Assembly: GCA_003558435.1 (NCBI GenBank)
Contig: PWLR01000241.1
Location: forward strand, 1 to 64,000
DNA length: 64,000 nucleotides
Direction: 5' to 3'
Source: Nitriliruptoraceae bacterium
GTDB lineage: Bacteria; Actinomycetota; Nitriliruptoria; Nitriliruptorales; Nitriliruptoraceae
The notes beneath the pieces are model-generated. The model saw nothing but the letters and a program-made list of their open reading frames with translations, did no database searches and was not told the DNA's origin. This document shows positions 54,919 through 64,000 of the stretch, piece by piece. Position 1 is the stretch's first letter, and every line of letters starts with the position of its first letter. Position numbers and translations under genes: made by a program.

Positions 54919-56571
54919 GTGAGCACCACATCGACCTCGCCCACGGCGTCGGGCCGCGACGCATCGCTGCCGGCACCCCGACCTGGGCTGGATCTCTACG
55001 ACACCACCCTGCGAGACGGCACCCAGCGAGAGGGGGTCTCGCTCTCGGTCGACGACAAGTTGCGCGTCGCCCGCCGCATGGACGAGTTGGGTGTCGCCTA
55101 CATCGAGGGTGGCTGGCCCGGCGCGAACCCGAAGGACACGGAGTTCTTCGCCCGCGCCGCCGACGGTCAGCTGCAGCTGGCCAACGCCGAGCTGACCGCG
55201 TTCGGCATGACGCGCGGTGCGAGGACCCGCGCCGAGGACGACCCGCTGCTGCAGTCGCTCGTCGACGCCCGGACCGAGGTCATCTGCCTGGTCGGCAAGT
55301 CGTGGGGCTATCACGTCGACGAGGCTCTGGGGGTCCCAAGAGAGACCAACCTCGCCATGGTGCGCGAATCGATCGAGTACCTCACGGGGCTGGGCAAGCG
55401 CGTGTTCTTCGACGCGGAGCACTTCTTCGACGGTTTCGCCCGCGACGGGGCCTACGCCCGGGAGGTGGTCCTGACCGCCGCGGAGGCCGGCGCCGAATGC
55501 GTCGTGCTGTGCGACACCAACGGGGGTGCGATGCCGTGGGACGTCACGGAGATCGTCCACGGCCTGGTCGGGGAGTTGTCCTGCGATGTGGGACTGCACT
55601 TCCATGACGACGGTGGCTGTGCGGTCGCGAACTCCTTGTTGGGTGTGGAAGCCGGTGCCATCCACGTCCAGGGCACCGCGAACGGGCTGGGGGAGCGGTG
55701 CGGCAACGCCAACATCTTCACGATCCTCGCCGACCTGCAGCTCAAGCGTCAGGTGCCGCTGGTGTCGGGAGCGCAGCTCGAGCGCATGACCGAGATCAGT
55801 CACACGATCGCGGAGCTGTGCAACCAGACCACCCCGTCGATCTCGCCCTACGTGGGCCACACCGCGTTCAGCCACAAGGCCGGCCTGCACGCCTCCGCGT
55901 TGGCCAAGGCGCCGGACATGTACAACCACATCGCGCCCGACGAGGTCGGCAACCGTCAGCGTCTGGTGGTCAGCGAACTCGCCGGTCGCAGCAACGTGGT
56001 GCTCAAGGGCAAGGAGTTCGGTCTGGAGGTCGATGACGACCAGGCCCGCGCGGTGCTCGCCGAGGTCAAGCGGCGTAGCGCGGAGGGTTGGTCCTACGAG
56101 GCTGCGGACGCATCCTTCGAGCTGCTGCTGCGCCGGGTCGCGGGTCTGTTGAGCTCCGCCGAGGAGCCCTTCCGGTCGCTGCACTACCGCGTCAACGTCT
56201 CGGGCGGCGACGGCGAGGCACTGCCCGGCGACGGTCCGGCCGAAGCGATCCTGGCCGTCGAGGTCGGCGGTGAGCGCAAGCTGGGCGCAGGTGAGGGCAA
56301 CGGACCCGTCGACGCGCTCGACCACGCGTTCCGTAACGCCGTGAACGGCACCTGGCCGCAGCTCGACCGGATCTCGCTCTCGGACTTCAAGGTACGGATC
56401 CTGGAGGCCACGGCGGGGACCGACGCCACGACCCGGGTGCTCGTCAGCTCCACCGACGGCACGGAGGTCTGGGACACCGTGGGCGTCCACCCCAACATCG
56501 TCGAGGCGTCCTGGCTGGCGCTCTCCGACGCCTACACCCACGCGATCCTGCGTGTCGACTGGAAGGCCTGA
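54919..56571 (+). CDS. cimA: (R)-citramalate synthase
   Basis: YDTTLRDGTQREGVSLSVDDKLRVARRMDELGVAYIEGGWPGANPKD; CDTNGGAMPW; HFHDDGGCAVANSLLGVEAGAIHVQGTANGLGERCGNANIFTILADLQLK; LeuA-like C-terminal domain. Confidence 0.92.
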   Translation: MSTTSTSPTASGRDASLPAPRPGLDLYDTTLRDGTQREGVSLSVDDKLRVARRMDELGVAYIEGGWPGANPKDTEFFARAADGQLQLANAELTAFGMTRGARTRAEDDPLLQSLVDARTEVICLVGKSWGYHVDEALGVPRETNLAMVRESIEYLTGLGKRVFFDAEHFFDGFARDGAYAREVVLTAAEAGAECVVLCDTNGGAMPWDVTEIVHGLVGELSCDVGLHFHDDGGCAVANSLLGVEAGAIHVQGTANGLGERCGNANIFTILADLQLKRQVPLVSGAQLERMTEISHTIAELCNQTTPSISPYVGHTAFSHKAGLHASALAKAPDMYNHIAPDEVGNRQRLVVSELAGRSNVVLKGKEFGLEVDDDQARAVLAEVKRRSAEGWSYEAADASFELLLRRVAGLLSSAEEPFRSLHYRVNVSGGDGEALPGDGPAEAILAVEVGGERKLGAGEGNGPVDALDHAFRNAVNGTWPQLDRISLSDFKVRILEATAGTDATTRVLVSSTDGTEVWDTVGVHPNIVEASWLALSDAYTHAILRVDWKA

Positions 56572-56574
56572 AGC

Positions 56575-57372
56575 GTGACTCGCTACGTCCGGTTCCTGCA
56601 CGACGGTTCACCGCGCTACGGGGTCCTCGAGGACGCCGAGGTGGTGGTCATCGAGCCCCACCCGTTCGCCCGGCACCAGCCGACCGGCGAGCGGGTCGGG
56701 ATCGAGGGCCTGCGCCTGCTCGCCCCGGTGATCCCCTCGAAGGTGGTGTGCGTCGGCAAGAACTATCGCGACCACGCGGCCGAGATGGACTCCGAGGTCC
56801 CCGACGAACCGTTGCTGTTCCTCAAGCCCTCGTCCAGTGTCATCGGCCCCGGCGAGCCGATCCGGCTGCCGAGCGACCTCAGCGACGAGGTCCACCACGA
56901 GGCCGAACTGGCGGTGGTGATCGGCGCGCTCCTGCAGCGGGTCACCCCGGAGGAGGCCATGGCCGGCGTCTTCGGTTACACGATCGGCAACGACGTCACG
57001 GCCAGGGACCTGCAGCGCAGCGAGAGCCAGTGGTTCCGCGCCAAGGGGTTCGACTCGTTCTGTCCACTGGGACCGGCGATCGCCACCGACCTCGACCCCC
57101 GCGGGCTGGCGATCCGGTGTCTGGTCGATGGTGAGCTACGCCAGGAGGGGACCACCGCCGACCTGGTGATCGACGTCGCCACGCTGATCAGCCAGATCTC
57201 GCAGATCGTGACCCTGCTGCCCTCCGACGTGGTGCTCACCGGGACCCCAGCCGGTGTCGGACCTCTGGTCGCGGGTCAGCGCGTGCGCGTGGAGATCGAC
57301 GGGATCGGCGTGTTGGAGAACCCGGTGATGGATCGGGCGACGTTGGCGCCGCGAGCCAACGGCCAGGGATGA
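56575..57372 (+). CDS. Fumarylacetoacetate hydrolase-family protein
   Basis: VCVGKNYRDHAAEMDSEVPDEPLLFLKPSSSVIGPGEPI, GYTIGNDVTARDLQ, VLTGTPAGVGPL. Confidence 0.92.
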   Translation: MTRYVRFLHDGSPRYGVLEDAEVVVIEPHPFARHQPTGERVGIEGLRLLAPVIPSKVVCVGKNYRDHAAEMDSEVPDEPLLFLKPSSSVIGPGEPIRLPSDLSDEVHHEAELAVVIGALLQRVTPEEAMAGVFGYTIGNDVTARDLQRSESQWFRAKGFDSFCPLGPAIATDLDPRGLAIRCLVDGELRQEGTTADLVIDVATLISQISQIVTLLPSDVVLTGTPAGVGPLVAGQRVRVEIDGIGVLENPVMDRATLAPRANGQG

Positions 57373-57376
57373 GCGC

Positions 57377-57889
57377 TCAGTTCATGACCCACAACGCCAC
57401 GTTCAGTGCGGCCGCGTACAGGATCCAGACCAGGTAGGGGACCAGCAGCCAGGCCGCGATCCGGTCGACCCGGGCGAAGGCGACGATCGTCGCCACCACG
57501 GCCACGGCCAGCGCGACGATGACCGGGATGGCGAGACCGAACTCGTTGATGCCGAAGAAGACACCGGGCCAGATGGCGTTGAGCACCAACTGTGCGCCCC
57601 ACAGCCCGAGCGGGAGCGACGCGGCCCGTAGGCCTCCCGCCGATCGCCAGACCCGCCACCCGGCGATGCCGATCAGGAGATAGAGGATCGGCCAGACGAT
57701 GCCGAAGGCTTCCTGCGGAGGCGCCCATGCCGGCCGGTCGAAGGTGAGGTAGCGGGCGCCGACGTCATCGCCCTGCAGGAGGTTGCCGACGAACCCCGCC
57801 GCCCCGGCGACGACGATGAAGCCGAGCAGGCCCAACCAGCGGGTGCCGGCGCTCCTGGTGGCGAGGGAGGTCGTGTCGGGGTTCTGCAC
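57377..57889 (-). CDS. TspO/MBR-family protein
   Basis: YLTFDRPAWAPPQEAFGIVWPILYLLIGIAGWRVWRSAG, LWGAQLVLNAIWPGVFFG. Confidence 0.9.
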   Translation of the reverse strand: MQNPDTTSLATRSAGTRWLGLLGFIVVAGAAGFVGNLLQGDDVGARYLTFDRPAWAPPQEAFGIVWPILYLLIGIAGWRVWRSAGGLRAASLPLGLWGAQLVLNAIWPGVFFGINEFGLAIPVIVALAVAVVATIVAFARVDRIAAWLLVPYLVWILYAAALNVALWVMN

Positions 57890-58000
57890 GGTGGATCTCC
57901 TCCGGATCGCGGTCCGCCCCATGCTGACACGGTGCCCCGGAAGCGACATCGGCGTCGTGCCCCACCCCGGTCGGACGGACGGACCCGCCGGCGGGCACAC

Positions 58001-58040
58001 ACGAGACGGTGGGGCGGCTCTCGCCGCCCCACCGTCTCGT
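58001..58040. terminator. Hairpin terminator downstream of DoxX-like gene
   Basis: ACGAGACGGTGGGGCGGC-TCTC-GCCGCCCCACCGTCTCGT perfect 18-bp stem. Confidence 0.75.
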
Positions 58041-58065
58041 GGCTAGATGTCGTCCTGCCGCCGGA

Positions 58066-58668
58066 TCAGCGCAGGATCGGGAACCGCTTGACCAGCTCCA
58101 GCTGGCTCCACTGCCCGCCGAGGCCCCAGGTCCTGCCGGCGTTGGCGTAGACCAGGCCGATCAGGACCAGGGCGTAGACCAGGTGGTCGTCCATGAAGGG
58201 GTTGTTCGCGGGCCAGAGAGCAGCGAGGTACATGAAGACCATCATCGCGGCGCCGCTCCAGGCGGCGATCTTCATGCCGATCCCGAGGGTCAGGGCCAGA
58301 CCGATGCCGAGCAGACCGACCATGAACAGCCAGTCGGCCCAGGCCGCGCCGGCGAAGCTCTGGAAGAACGGCGCCAGCGGGCCGGAGGTGCCGAAGCTCA
58401 GGAACCCGAAGGTCGGGGAACCGCCGTTGATCCACGCCGCGTCGCCCAGGTACTCGACCGTGCCGTCCTCGAGCCGTCCGGTGCCGAAGCCCAGCGCGAA
58501 GGCCTTGTCCAGGAAGGCCCACAGGAACACCCAACCGAGGCTGATCCGGGTCGCGGCCCAGATGCGGTCCCGGGTCCGGGTCTCGCTGGTCGCTTCGGGC
58601 GCTGTGACGACGACCGGGTCGGCGTTCACCGGTGCGGGGATCGGGCGGTTCTCCTTGAGCGTGGCCAT
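58066..58668 (-). CDS. DoxX/DoxD-like membrane protein
   Basis: ISLGWVFLWAFLDKAFALGFGTGR, multiple TM segments. Confidence 0.75.
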   Translation of the reverse strand: MATLKENRPIPAPVNADPVVVTAPEATSETRTRDRIWAATRISLGWVFLWAFLDKAFALGFGTGRLEDGTVEYLGDAAWINGGSPTFGFLSFGTSGPLAPFFQSFAGAAWADWLFMVGLLGIGLALTLGIGMKIAAWSGAAMMVFMYLAALWPANNPFMDDHLVYALVLIGLVYANAGRTWGLGGQWSQLELVKRFPILR

Positions 58669-58870
58669 GATCGGCTCCTTCGGGTGTTGGGTCGGTGGCT
58701 CTCGTCGTCCTCCGAACCCGTTGCAGGGAGCATCGCCGAGTCGATGGACCCTAGGCAGGGCCCTGCGGCTCGACCTTCGTATGCCGGAGGTCCCGAGCCG
58801 ATGGGACCTTCGCCGGGACCGCTAGCGTGACCCGCCCCGAGGACGTCCCCGAAGTACTGCCGAGGTAGCC

Positions 58871-60292
58871 ATGGCGACCCTGCCCAACGTGCTCGCGTCG
58901 CGGTACGCGAGCAGCTCCATGACCGACATCTGGTCGCCCGAAGGCAAGATCGTGCTGGAGCGCCGGCTCTGGATCGCGGTGCTGCGCGCCCAGTCCGAAC
59001 TGGGGGTCGCGATCCCCGACGGCGTCGTCGAGGCCTACGAACAGCACGTCGGCGACGTCGACCTCGCGTCCATCGCCGCTCGGGAGCGGATCACGCGCCA
59101 CGACGTCAAGGCCCGCATCGAGGAGTTCTGCGCCCTGGCGGGCCACGAACACATCCACAAGGGCATGACCTCGCGCGACCTGACCGAGAACGTGGAACAG
59201 CTCCAGGTCCGACGTTCGCTGGAACTGGTCCGTGACCGCTGTGTCGCGACGCTCGCGCTCCTCGCGGCCCGGGCGGGCGAGTACCAGACCACCGTGATGG
59301 CCGGCCGCAGCCACAACGTGCCCGCCCAGGCAACCACCCTGGGGAAACGCTTCGCTTCCGCTGGGGAGGAACTGCTGCAGGCGACCCGGCGGGTGGAGGA
59401 GCTCCTCACTCGTTATCCGCTACGGGGCGTCAAGGGGCCCGTCGGCACCCAACAGGACCTCCTCGACCTGCTGGGCTCGGACGAGGCGGTCGACGCGCTC
59501 GAGGATCGGGTCGCCGACCACCTCGGATTCGAGGAACGCCTCGACAACGTCGGTCAGGTCTATCCGCGATCGCTCGACCTCGATGTCGTCGCTGCGCTCG
59601 TGCAGGTCGCCGCGGGCCCATCCAGCCTCGCGACCACGATCCGGCTGATGGCCGGCCAGGAACTGGTGACCGAGGGTTTCCGTGACGGGCAGGTCGGTTC
59701 GTCCGCGATGCCGCACAAGATGAACTCGCGCTCGTGCGAACGGGTCGTCGGGCTCCGGCACGTGCTCAGCGGCCACCTCACGATGGTCGCCGGCCTGTCC
59801 GGCGACCAGTGGAACGAGGGGGACGTCTCGTGTTCGGTCGTTCGTCGGGTCGCGCTACCGGACGCGTTCCTCGCGCTCGACGGGCTGTTCGAGACCTTCC
59901 TGACGGTGCTGACCGACCTGGGGGCCTACCCGGCCGTCATCGAACGCGAACTCGCCCGCTACCTGCCGTTCCTGGCCACCACGAAGGTGCTGGTCGCCGC
60001 CGTGCGCGCCGGTGTGGGCCGCGAAGTCGCTCACGAGGCGATCAAGGAACACGCGGTGGCCGTGGCATTGGAGATGCGCGCCTCCGGGCGGATCGACAAC
60101 GACCTCCCCGATCGGCTCGCCGCCGACGACCGGTTGCCCCTCGACCGGGAGGCCGTGGACACGTTGCTGTCCGACCCGCTCGGTTTCGTCGGCACGGCGC
60201 CGCGACAGGTGGACCGGTTCGTGGCCAGTGTCACGGCGCTCACCGACGCCTACCCCGACGCGGCCCGCTACCGCCCAGGTGACATCCTGTAG
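58871..60292 (+). CDS. purB: Adenylosuccinate lyase
   Basis: MTSRDLTENVEQLQ, GRSHNVPAQATTLGKRFA, GSSAMPHKMNSRSCERVVGL. Confidence 0.94.
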   Translation: MATLPNVLASRYASSSMTDIWSPEGKIVLERRLWIAVLRAQSELGVAIPDGVVEAYEQHVGDVDLASIAARERITRHDVKARIEEFCALAGHEHIHKGMTSRDLTENVEQLQVRRSLELVRDRCVATLALLAARAGEYQTTVMAGRSHNVPAQATTLGKRFASAGEELLQATRRVEELLTRYPLRGVKGPVGTQQDLLDLLGSDEAVDALEDRVADHLGFEERLDNVGQVYPRSLDLDVVAALVQVAAGPSSLATTIRLMAGQELVTEGFRDGQVGSSAMPHKMNSRSCERVVGLRHVLSGHLTMVAGLSGDQWNEGDVSCSVVRRVALPDAFLALDGLFETFLTVLTDLGAYPAVIERELARYLPFLATTKVLVAAVRAGVGREVAHEAIKEHAVAVALEMRASGRIDNDLPDRLAADDRLPLDREAVDTLLSDPLGFVGTAPRQVDRFVASVTALTDAYPDAARYRPGDIL

Positions 60293-60380
60293 CCGGCCGC
60301 CCGTCGTCGAAGCATCCGACCCACCCGACCTCGCACGGACCGGGCGTACCATCCGGGGTCGCCGCAACCGGATGCGTGCC

Positions 60381-60436
60381 GCCCACCTCTCGTCATCTCC
60401 CGCCCACCTCCCCGTCATCTCCCGCCCACCTCCCCG
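60381..60436. repeat. Tandem ~22-bp pyrimidine-rich repeat upstream of gltX (about 2.6 copies of GCCCACCTCCCCGTCATCTCCC)
   Basis: Read directly; first copy lacks one base. Confidence 0.85.
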
Positions 60437-60448
60437 TGAGGATCCACC

Positions 60449-62062
60449 GTGACCGACGCTGCACCCCTGACCCTCAATGGCACGCCCACGCGTGTCCGGT
60501 TCTGTCCCGCCCCATCCGGATGGTTGCATGTCGGGAGCGTGCGGGCAGCGCTGTACAACTGGCTGCACGCGAGGCATCACGCCGGCACCTTCGTCTTCCG
60601 CATCGAGGACACCGACGCCTCGCGGGCGACCGAAGAGTCGATGCGTTCGATGCTCGACGCGATGTTGTGGATCGGGCTGGACTGGGACGAGGGGCCACAA
60701 CTCGAGGTCGACGGGACGATCGGCGCACGCGGCGATTACGGCCCCTACCGCCAGTCCGAGCGCAGCGAGCTCTACACGGCCGTGGCGCGTCGCCTGGAAG
60801 CCGCCGGTCACACCTACCGCGACCACCGCACCGCCGAGGAACTGGAGGCGTGGCGCGAGCAGCAACGCGCCGGTGGCGACGGCGGGCCGCCGGTGGTCAA
60901 GGCCGCCAACTTCGAGCACACCGACGACGAACTCGCCCGCTTCGCCACCGAGGACCGGCCCGCCAGCCTGCGGCTGCGCACCCCGGCGTCGGGCGCGACG
61001 GTGGTCACCGATCTGGTGCGCGGCGAGATCCGCTTCGATTGGGCCAGCATCTCGGACCCGGTCATCGAACGCTCCAACGGCACCGCGACCTACCCGCTCG
61101 CCAATTCGATCGACGATGTGGCCCAGGGCATCGATCTCATCTGTCGGGGTGAGGATCTGCTGTCGGTGACGCCGAGGCAGGTGCTGATCCACGAGCTGCT
61201 GCTCGCCGACGGGCTGCTCGACGAGGCGCTGGCAGAGGTGGGCCTCCCGCCGCGTGACCCGGCCTGGGGCGCACCGCGCCGTTTCGCCCACCTGCCCATG
61301 GTGGTGGGTATGGACCGCAAGAAGCTCTCCAAGCGCCACGGCTCGGTCTCGATCCAGGAGTTCCGTCGTCAGGGGTTCTTGCCCGCGACGTTGCGCAACT
61401 ACCTCGCGTTGCTCGGCTGGGCACCCAACGATGGACGCGAGCGCCTCACCGATGCGGAGATGATCGAGTCCTTCGAGCTGGATTCGGTGGGCCGATCGGC
61501 GGCCGCGTTCGATGTCGACAAGCTGACCGCGTTCAACGGCGAGCGGATCCGCGACCTCGATCCCGATGACCTCACCGACAAGCTGGTGCCGTTCCTCGAC
61601 GGGACCTACGGAGACGAGGCGTTGCTCGACGACCCGGCGACCCCGCAACAGCTCGCCATGTTGCGCGGGCTGGTCCCACTGATCCAGGAGCGGATGCAAC
61701 GCCTCGACGAGGTCGTCAACTACGCCGGAGCGTTCCTACGCGACCACGTCGAGTTGGATCCGGCGAGCGTCGCGAAGGTGTTCACCAAAGCCGGCTCCTA
61801 CGAGTCGATCGAGGCTGCCCAGGCGGCGCTCGCCGAGGCGGAATGGACGGTCGACGCGATCGAGGCCGCCCTGCGTGCGCTGTCCGAGGAACTCGGGATC
61901 GGCTTCGGCAAGGTCGCCCAGCCGATCCGGGTCGCGGTCACGGGATCCTCGGTGAGTCCGCCACTGTTCGAATCGATCGAGCTGATGGGCCGTGAACTCA
62001 CGATCTCGCGGCTGGCCGCCGCAGCCCCGGTCGCACGGGAAGCCCGCGCCGAGGCCCTCTGA
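60449..62062 (+). CDS. gltX: Glutamyl-tRNA synthetase
   Basis: VRFCPAPSGWLHVGSVRAALYNWLHARHHAGTFVFRIEDTDASRATEES; KLSKRHGSVSIQEFRRQGFLPATLRNYLALLGW. Confidence 0.95.
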   Translation: MTDAAPLTLNGTPTRVRFCPAPSGWLHVGSVRAALYNWLHARHHAGTFVFRIEDTDASRATEESMRSMLDAMLWIGLDWDEGPQLEVDGTIGARGDYGPYRQSERSELYTAVARRLEAAGHTYRDHRTAEELEAWREQQRAGGDGGPPVVKAANFEHTDDELARFATEDRPASLRLRTPASGATVVTDLVRGEIRFDWASISDPVIERSNGTATYPLANSIDDVAQGIDLICRGEDLLSVTPRQVLIHELLLADGLLDEALAEVGLPPRDPAWGAPRRFAHLPMVVGMDRKKLSKRHGSVSIQEFRRQGFLPATLRNYLALLGWAPNDGRERLTDAEMIESFELDSVGRSAAAFDVDKLTAFNGERIRDLDPDDLTDKLVPFLDGTYGDEALLDDPATPQQLAMLRGLVPLIQERMQRLDEVVNYAGAFLRDHVELDPASVAKVFTKAGSYESIEAAQAALAEAEWTVDAIEAALRALSEELGIGFGKVAQPIRVAVTGSSVSPPLFESIELMGRELTISRLAAAAPVAREARAEAL

Positions 62063-62220
62063 ACGCGGTCCCCGGACCGCGCTCGCGCCGGGGAGCGTGC
62101 GGCCACGTTGCATGTGGTGGCACGCCCCCGTACTCTTCGCGGTCGCGAGTCGGCGTTCGGGCAGACGCATCCTCCAGCACCATCGGTCGATGCCCCCACG
62201 CCCGCGGACTCGTCCACCTT

Positions 62221-62292
62221 TCGGGGGTGGTGTAATCGGTAACACGACTGGTTCTGGTCCAGTTATTGAGGGTTCGAGTCCTTCCCCCCGAG
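62221..62292 (+). tRNA. tRNA-Gln(CTG)
   Basis: Acceptor TCGGGGG/CCCCCGA, anticodon arm ACTGG-TTCTGGT-CCAGT, T arm GAGGG-TTCGAGT-CCTTC. Confidence 0.92.
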
Positions 62293-62386
62293 CTGGTCGA
62301 ACGGCAGCGCAGACGCGGTTCGACCCCGGAGCTGACCTCGGTTAGTCTCCATAGGAGCCCGCTCTCGAGCGGGTTCAGCAACGCAG

Positions 62387-62459
62387 GCCCCCGTCGTCTA
62401 GCGGCCGAGGACGCCGCCCTCTCACGGCGGTAACGTGGGTTCAAATCCCATCGGGGGTA
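62387..62459 (+). tRNA. tRNA-Glu(CTC)
   Basis: Acceptor GCCCCCG/CGGGGGT, anticodon arm CCGCC-CTCTCAC-GGCGG, T loop TTCAAAT. Confidence 0.92.
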
Positions 62460-62478
62460 CTCGCATATGCAACTAGTT

Positions 62479-62502
62479 GGCCCCGGGCTTCGGCCCGGGG
62501 CC
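62479..62502 (+). terminator. Rho-independent-like terminator after tRNA-Glu
   Basis: GGCCCCGGGC-TTCG-GCCCGGGGCC followed by TTCTGGTT. Confidence 0.8.
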
Positions 62503-62531
62503 TTCTGGTTGGTCCAGGTGTGTGAGTGGCA

Positions 62532-63233
62532 TCAGAGCGCGCCCGAAGGTGGGCCCAGTCGTTCGGGGGCGTAGCGCTGGAGCATTTCCAGCGCGAAGCG
62601 CACCTTGTCGACGATGCGCTGGCCCTTGGGGTGCGCTGTCGACCACAATTCCAGGTTCGCCGTGCGGTTGTCCATCCGGTCGCCGTTGAGATGATGGACG
62701 ACCTCGTCGGCCTCCAACGGTCGCCCGAGGTGACGGGCCATCTGGAGGCGGTGTTCACCCACCTGGGTGTCTCCACCTACGAGCCAACGTTCATCCTCGG
62801 TCACGGGGACGTACCAGTAGCCGTGACTCGCCCAACCCTCACCGGTCACGATCCGGATGGGGGCATCGGGGCGGGCGTCCCCGGTGTTCAGTAGTCGCCG
62901 GTAGTGGGTGTTGCACAGCGCCTTCGCGTAGGTGTCGCGGTCACAATCCGGCACGCTGCAAACCGGATGATGCCGCCGCCGCGAGAGCGGGACCGCGTCC
63001 TCGACCAGGCCGGTTCGGTGCCAGCGCTGGTAGTGCCCGTGGCACCAGTCCCGGCTCTTGGCCTGCCGTTCGCAGCCGTCCACGGCGCAGCGCTCCAGTC
63101 GGGCTCCGCGGATGGTGCTGCCCGTCCGGAGCCATCGCTTGTAGTGCATCCCGCACCACCCACGGGTGGTGGCGGGCTTGGCGCAGTCGACCTCTTTGCA
63201 CGTCTCTGCGGCTTCCGGTGACGTTCCGTCCAT
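62532..63233 (-). CDS. HNH endonuclease with three tandem Cys/His finger-like repeats
   Basis: [27 protein letters not shown] / [27 protein letters not shown] / [30 protein letters not shown] core [38 protein letters not shown]. Confidence 0.88.
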   Translation of the reverse strand: MDGTSPEAAETCKEVDCAKPATTRGWCGMHYKRWLRTGSTIRGARLERCAVDGCERQAKSRDWCHGHYQRWHRTGLVEDAVPLSRRRHHPVCSVPDCDRDTYAKALCNTHYRRLLNTGDARPDAPIRIVTGEGWASHGYWYVPVTEDERWLVGGDTQVGEHRLQMARHLGRPLEADEVVHHLNGDRMDNRTANLELWSTAHPKGQRIVDKVRFALEMLQRYAPERLGPPSGAL

Positions 63234-63483
63234 GGCATCTCCCCGTTCGATCGGTCATGGCGACGTCCGCGTCGGGAGCAGCAAGGCTCGCTCCCTTTCA
63301 ACTCGTGCCAGTCGAGCGGGAGGGTGTGACAGCCCAGCCTGAGCGCGATGTGGCGACGTCTGCGGCGACATCGTTCGAGCGTGCGGGCCGTCGGTTGCCC
63401 GCGATGACGGGTCACCTCACGCGGCGTGCGCCGGACCGACCGCCGGTCACGCGGGGGCCTCAAGATGAACGCCGCCCTCAAGC

Positions 63484-63505
63484 GTTCAGGAGTCGTTCAC
63501 CTACG
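63484..63505 (+). promoter_or_regulatory. PHO box (PhoP-type 11-nt direct repeats)
   Basis: GTTCAGGAGTC-GTTCACCTACG, tandem 11-nt units, about 120 bp upstream of pstS. Confidence 0.65.
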
Positions 63506-63626
63506 ACCGCCCTCGTGGCTACCCCTCTTCCGTAGCGTTCCCCCCGTCAACCTCCGAGGCCCTGTTGTTGGCCCCACCACCATCGGCCCCTGACCGGGGC
63601 CGCTCCCACACAAGGAGCGCGTTCAC

Positions 63627-64000
63627 ATGCGCAGCATCACTCGCAAGGGCGTGGCCGCCGTTCTGGCCATCGGCCTGCTCGCCGCAGCCTGCGGCGGCGA
63701 CAACGGCGACGCGGGCGACCCCCTCGCCCAGGAAAACGCGACCGCGGAAGGAGACGATGGTGGGGAAGCCGACGACCCCGACGACGACTCCGTCGGCGTC
63801 GACGCGGAGTCGGCCGACCTGCTCGGTGCCGGCGCCACGTTCATCACCCCACTGATGCTCGAGTGGACCCGTGACAACGAGCCCGGCATCCAGGTCAACT
63901 ACCAGTCCATCGGCTCCGGTGGTGGCATCGCCCAGTTCCTCGAGGAGACGGTCGACTTCGGCTCCACCGAGCGCTACCTGACCGACGAAGAGGTCGAGGA
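63627..64000 (+). CDS. pstS: Phosphate ABC transporter substrate-binding lipoprotein (5' part; continues beyond window)
   Basis: Lipobox LLAAACGG; LLGAGATFITPLMLEWTRDNEPGIQVNYQSIGSGGGIAQFLEETVDFGSTER. Confidence 0.9.
   Translation, partial: MRSITRKGVAAVLAIGLLAAACGGDNGDAGDPLAQENATAEGDDGGEADDPDDDSVGVDAESADLLGAGATFITPLMLEWTRDNEPGIQVNYQSIGSGGGIAQFLEETVDFGSTERYLTDEEVE

Noticed and set aside
59855-61699. 614-aa minus-strand ORF across purB and gltX
   Set aside because: Antisense to two highly conserved genes; composition typical of GC-driven spurious ORFs.
62221-63233. Integrated prophage or ICE at the tRNA locus
   Set aside because: Only one HNH gene; no integrase, phage structural genes or att duplication seen in the window.

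Overview
High-GC actinobacterial chromosomal window (codon usage, GTG starts, ATGA/GTGA gene overlaps and gene families suggest a deep-branching, Nitriliruptoria-like actinobacterium; this placement is inference). Most genes are housekeeping: a 2-oxo-acid dehydrogenase operon (E1a/E1b/E2/E3), leuCD, leuB, ilvE, cimA, purB, gltX with adjacent tRNA-Gln(CTG) and tRNA-Glu(CTC), lgt, a DEAD-box helicase, a LigD-type polymerase plus an ATP-dependent ligase, and the start of pstS. Main signals: (1) a selenocysteine formate dehydrogenase split into two ORFs by an in-frame UGA that is followed by a SECIS-like hairpin with a GGTCT apical loop; (2) two candidate ribosome-mediated attenuators, an Ile-rich leader peptide (..AIVIIIGPLP) before cimA and a Leu/Val/Ile-rich leader peptide (..LQVLILGSFLLVI) before leuCD, each followed by strong hairpins; (3) a coupled M20 peptidase-MurL-MurD2 operon implying the L-Glu/epimerase route to D-Glu in peptidoglycan; (4) an OSBS/NSAR-like racemase coupled to a COG3375-type GNAT; (5) PHO-box-like 11-nt direct repeats before pstS and, more weakly, before a secreted ExeM-type nuclease. 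No CRISPR array, rRNA or clear prophage was seen. Nothing was searched against databases; product calls come from reading motifs.
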